Source of the DNA: Mycolicibacterium sp.
Lineage (GTDB): Bacteria; Actinomycetota; Actinomycetes; Mycobacteriales; Mycobacteriaceae
Length of the DNA: 64,000 nucleotides
NCBI RefSeq assembly: GCF_016462545.1
Contig: NZ_JAEMTA010000004.1
Coordinates: 67,125 to 131,124 of the forward strand
Reading direction: 5' to 3'
In this document: positions 61,941 through 64,000 of the stretch, piece by piece
How the letters are laid out: each line of letters begins with the position of its first letter
Position numbering within the stretch: the first letter of the stretch is position 1
Notes under the pieces: generated by a model
What the model saw: only the letters and a program-made list of their open reading frames with translations
Database searches by the model: none
What the model was told of the DNA's origin: nothing
Position numbers and translations under genes: made by a program

Positions 61941-63041
61941 ATGACACGAACCGATGACGTCGCCGAACGTTTGAGCGACTGGTTGGGTACGCAAATTCCC
62001 GAGGCCGATGAGGTGCGGATCGAGGGTCTCGACCGTGTGCAGTTCGGCCACTCGGCCGAGATGATGGTCCTCACCATCGTCACGCAAAGTAAAGGCGACG
62101 AGAGCCGGCAGGACGTGGTGTTGCGTCTGCGCCCGCCGCCGCCCGCGCTACTGGAGCCCTACGACCTCAAGCGGCAGTTCGACGTCCTGCGGGCGTTGGA
62201 GCACACGCCGGTGCGGGTGCCGCGCGCGTTGTGGCTCGAGGATTCAGGTGAAGTGCTGGGTCGCCCCTTCTTCGTGATGGAACGCGTCGGCGGCGACGTC
62301 TACGAGATGGAGACGCCGGACGGACCGAGTGGCTCCCCGGAATGCATCCGGAGCATGTGCACGGGGATGGCCGAGCAGCTCGCCGCGGTTCACTCGGTGG
62401 ATCTGACGTCTGTGGACCTGAGTTTCCTCGGTGACGGACGAGACCACCTGGATCGCGAGATCGACCACTGGGCCGATGAAATGCACCGGGTCCAGCGCGG
62501 CACCCTCCCGGCGCTGGAGCGACTCCTGCTTGCCCTGCGAGAGACTAGACCGGCGCCCTATCCAAAGGTCACGTTGGTCCATGGCGACGCAAAGCCCGGT
62601 AATTTCGCCTTCCTGGGTGCGGACGTTAGTGCCCTATTCGACTGGGAGATGACCACATTGGGCGATCCGCTCAGCGACATCGGCTGGATGGAACTGCTCT
62701 GGATGCAGCCCGTAGGCATCACGAGCCATCCGGCGGCGTTGAGTATCGATGAGTTCCTGGAACGCTATGAAGCGGCCAGTGGCATCACCGTAACGAATCG
62801 GAACTGGTACCGCGCTCTGAACGCCTTCAAGATGGCGGTGATCTGCCTCATCGGCGCGATGCTGTTCGACGGCGGCGATTCCGATGACCTGAAGTTGGTG
62901 GTGGCTGCGGGCGCCGTACCGATCCTCCCGCTGCTGGGGCTGGCCGACCTCGGCGTCGACGGCCAATTCGACACGGGTCCGGTCGAGATCCGCGAGGAGC
63001 GCATTCGCGAGGTGGAGTCACGGGTTTCGGCGACGCACTGA
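61941..63041 (+). CDS. Phosphotransferase (ACAD10/11-like kinase fold)
   Basis: 366 residues from ATG 61941 (GGAGGGAAG upstream). Motifs TLVHGDAKPGNFAFLG and ALFDWEMTTLGDPLSDIGW are those of the phosphotransferase group related to the ACAD10/11 N-terminal kinase domain, which phosphorylates 4-hydroxyacyl-CoA. It lies at the end of the P450-SDR operon, so a hydroxyacyl-CoA is a plausible substrate (inference). Different subgroup from the kinase at 54802. Confidence 0.87.
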   Translation: MTRTDDVAERLSDWLGTQIPEADEVRIEGLDRVQFGHSAEMMVLTIVTQSKGDESRQDVVLRLRPPPPALLEPYDLKRQFDVLRALEHTPVRVPRALWLEDSGEVLGRPFFVMERVGGDVYEMETPDGPSGSPECIRSMCTGMAEQLAAVHSVDLTSVDLSFLGDGRDHLDREIDHWADEMHRVQRGTLPALERLLLALRETRPAPYPKVTLVHGDAKPGNFAFLGADVSALFDWEMTTLGDPLSDIGWMELLWMQPVGITSHPAALSIDEFLERYEAASGITVTNRNWYRALNAFKMAVICLIGAMLFDGGDSDDLKLVVAAGAVPILPLLGLADLGVDGQFDTGPVEIREERIREVESRVSATH

Positions 63042-63070
63042 CGGCGCATCGGCTTACGGCCGTCTGGAAC

Positions 63071-63667
63071 TCACGTCGACTTGGCGGACTGCTGGTCGGT
63101 GACGACCTTGGGCGTGGGGCGACGTGTCCGGGCCGCGTGCCGAAGCTGGTTCAGGAATTCGTCTGCGTCGTCACCTCGAACTAGGTAGTGCGAAATGGCA
63201 ACGCGGACAACGGTTGCCGCTGCCTGAGCCCCATCAGGTCCGGGTAGCAGGCGTTCGAGTCCCGCGCGCATGCTGGGGATGACGTTCGCCAGCCGGTCGA
63301 TGACCAGCGCCGGCTCGATGTCGACCATGCGCAGGCCCGGGTAGGACTGCTGACCCTGCGCAATGACGCGCAACGCCGCGTCCAGCCGTTCCTCGGGTGG
63401 CAGCCCCGCGGTAGCTTCGGCGACGGCGCGCTCGTAGAGCGACCTCTCCCATGCAACGTATGCGTCGAGAAGAAGCTTCTTGGTGGGAAACCAGCGGTAG
63501 AGCGTGGGCCGTGAGACCTCTGCTTCGAGTGCGACCGCCGTCAGGCTGAGTTTCGTCATGCCGTGTCGGCCCATGACTTCCGCGGTCGCAGCAAGTATCC
63601 GCAGACGCGTCGAGTTGTCGTGGGGGGCGTGTTGAAGCCCCCACGGTTGGGAGGCGAGTTGCGGCAT
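63071..63667 (-). CDS. TetR-family regulator (paralogue of the one at 54229)
   Basis: 198 residues from ATG 63667. [23 protein letters not shown] with [20 protein letters not shown]. Ligand domain closely related to the TetR at 54229. Its start is nine bases from a full-consensus dyad operator (63676-63703), pointing to autoregulation. Basic, disordered tail (RTRRPTPKVVTDQQS). Confidence 0.9.
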   Translation of the reverse strand: MPQLASQPWGLQHAPHDNSTRLRILAATAEVMGRHGMTKLSLTAVALEAEVSRPTLYRWFPTKKLLLDAYVAWERSLYERAVAEATAGLPPEERLDAALRVIAQGQQSYPGLRMVDIEPALVIDRLANVIPSMRAGLERLLPGPDGAQAAATVVRVAISHYLVRGDDADEFLNQLRHAARTRRPTPKVVTDQQSAKST

Positions 63668-63675
63668 CCTGCTAG

Positions 63676-63703
63676 CTTTACAAATTTACCTCGAAGTGTC
63701 ACG
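63676..63703. promoter_or_regulatory. Dyad operator, site 9 (divergent TetR / ferredoxin)
   Basis: CTTTACA (63676-63682), 14 bases, TGTCACG (63697-63703). Full consensus. Nine bases upstream of the TetR start and 71 bases before the ferredoxin ATG; fits autoregulation of TetR and control of the ferredoxin. Confidence 0.7.
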
Positions 63704-63773
63704 CTGAAAAGAAGTGATGTTGGCTACCCTGCAACACCGGGGCGCCGCCGCCAACCGTCAGACTGGAGTCAAC

Positions 63774-63965
63774 ATGCGGGTCGAGGTCGATGTCGACAAG
63801 TGCACCGGACATGGCATCTGCGAGTCGATCGCCGATGACGTCTTCGAACTCGAGGATGACGGCAGTCTGACGATCCACGAGGCGGAACGGCCTGAGTCAG
63901 ACCGTGCTCGCCTCCAGCAGGCGGTGACGCAGTGTCCGGCTGCCGCCTTGCGTTTGGTGGACTGA
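63774..63965 (+). CDS. Small 3Fe-4S type ferredoxin
   Basis: 63 residues from ATG 63774 (GGAG five bases upstream). MRVEVDVDKCTGHGIC has C10-x2-H-x2-C16 and a C-terminal TQCPAAAL Cys-Pro, as in P450-partner ferredoxins. Controlled from operator 9, so it probably supplies electrons to the regulon P450s (57809, 25797). The last 35 bases of the window hold no identifiable feature. Confidence 0.88.
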   Translation: MRVEVDVDKCTGHGICESIADDVFELEDDGSLTIHEAERPESDRARLQQAVTQCPAAALRLVD

Positions 63966-64000
63966 GCAATCTCCGGCTGCGGGCGGCGGGCTTCGCAGAT

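Noticed and set aside
1..64000. CRISPR arrays, rRNA, insertion sequences or transposases
   Set aside because: No regularly spaced repeats, rRNA-like sequence, transposase motifs or terminal inverted repeats were seen.

Overview
The window is high-GC actinobacterial DNA, most likely from a fast-growing mycobacterium (Mycolicibacterium-type). It carries a complete yrbE/mce operon with Mce-associated membrane proteins, a Crp protein nearly identical over long stretches to M. tuberculosis Rv3676, a cytochrome P450 recognisable as CYP142, a mycofactocin-coupled SDR, luciferase-like (LLM) flavin enzymes and many short overlapping operons. Identifications rest on recalled family sequences and visible motifs; no search was run.

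Layout. (1) 1-6.5 kb, minus strand: thiolase-like protein (cut by the window edge), double-length CaiB/BaiF CoA-transferase, ferredoxin, P450, two NTF2-fold proteins (one with the limonene-epoxide-hydrolase catalytic set). (2) 6.5-12.6 kb, plus strand: TetR regulator, then a tightly overlapping series of P450, SMP-30-like protein, alpha/beta hydrolase, SAM methyltransferase and second P450. (3) 12.6-17.7 kb: an accessory patch unlike the catabolic surroundings: an HTH protein between a TIGR04255-family protein and an unknown protein, then an AAA ATPase overlapping a zinc-finger protein, with two gene-poor stretches. (4) 17.7-34 kb: acyl-CoA synthetases, two paralogous acyltransferases, LLM oxidoreductase, FAD/Fe-S oxidase, P450, SDR, Crp paralogue, acyl-CoA dehydrogenase, CoA-transferase and thiolase. 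(5) 34-40.4 kb: acyl-CoA dehydrogenase with GntR regulator, DUF35/thiolase-like pair, LLM monooxygenase, TetR. (6) 40.4-50.2 kb: yrbEA-yrbEB-mceA-F. (7) 50.2-57.5 kb: secreted proteins, three Mce-associated proteins, TetR, a kinase-like protein, aldehyde dehydrogenase. (8) 57.8-64 kb: CYP142-like P450, two SDRs, AttH-like protein, second kinase-like protein, TetR, ferredoxin.

How it fits together. The gene content is that of import and CoA-dependent breakdown of a lipid or sterol-like compound: an Mce importer, P450s with ferredoxins for terminal or ring oxidation, acyl-CoA synthetases and CoA-transferases for activation, acyl-CoA dehydrogenases, SDRs, thiolases and a DUF35/thiolase-like pair for chain shortening. 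The most interesting signal is regulatory: a dyad element, consensus half-site CKTKACA, N14, inverted half-site (28 bp), occurs at nine places, always upstream of genes of this pathway and twice in tandem before the mce operon. It links transport, activation, oxidation and two paralogous TetR genes into one apparent regulon. It is not the KstR motif as I know it. The second point of interest is the accessory patch at 12.8-17.2 kb, with an uncharacterised three-gene operon and an AAA-ATPase pair headed by a cluster of TGTCCA repeats.
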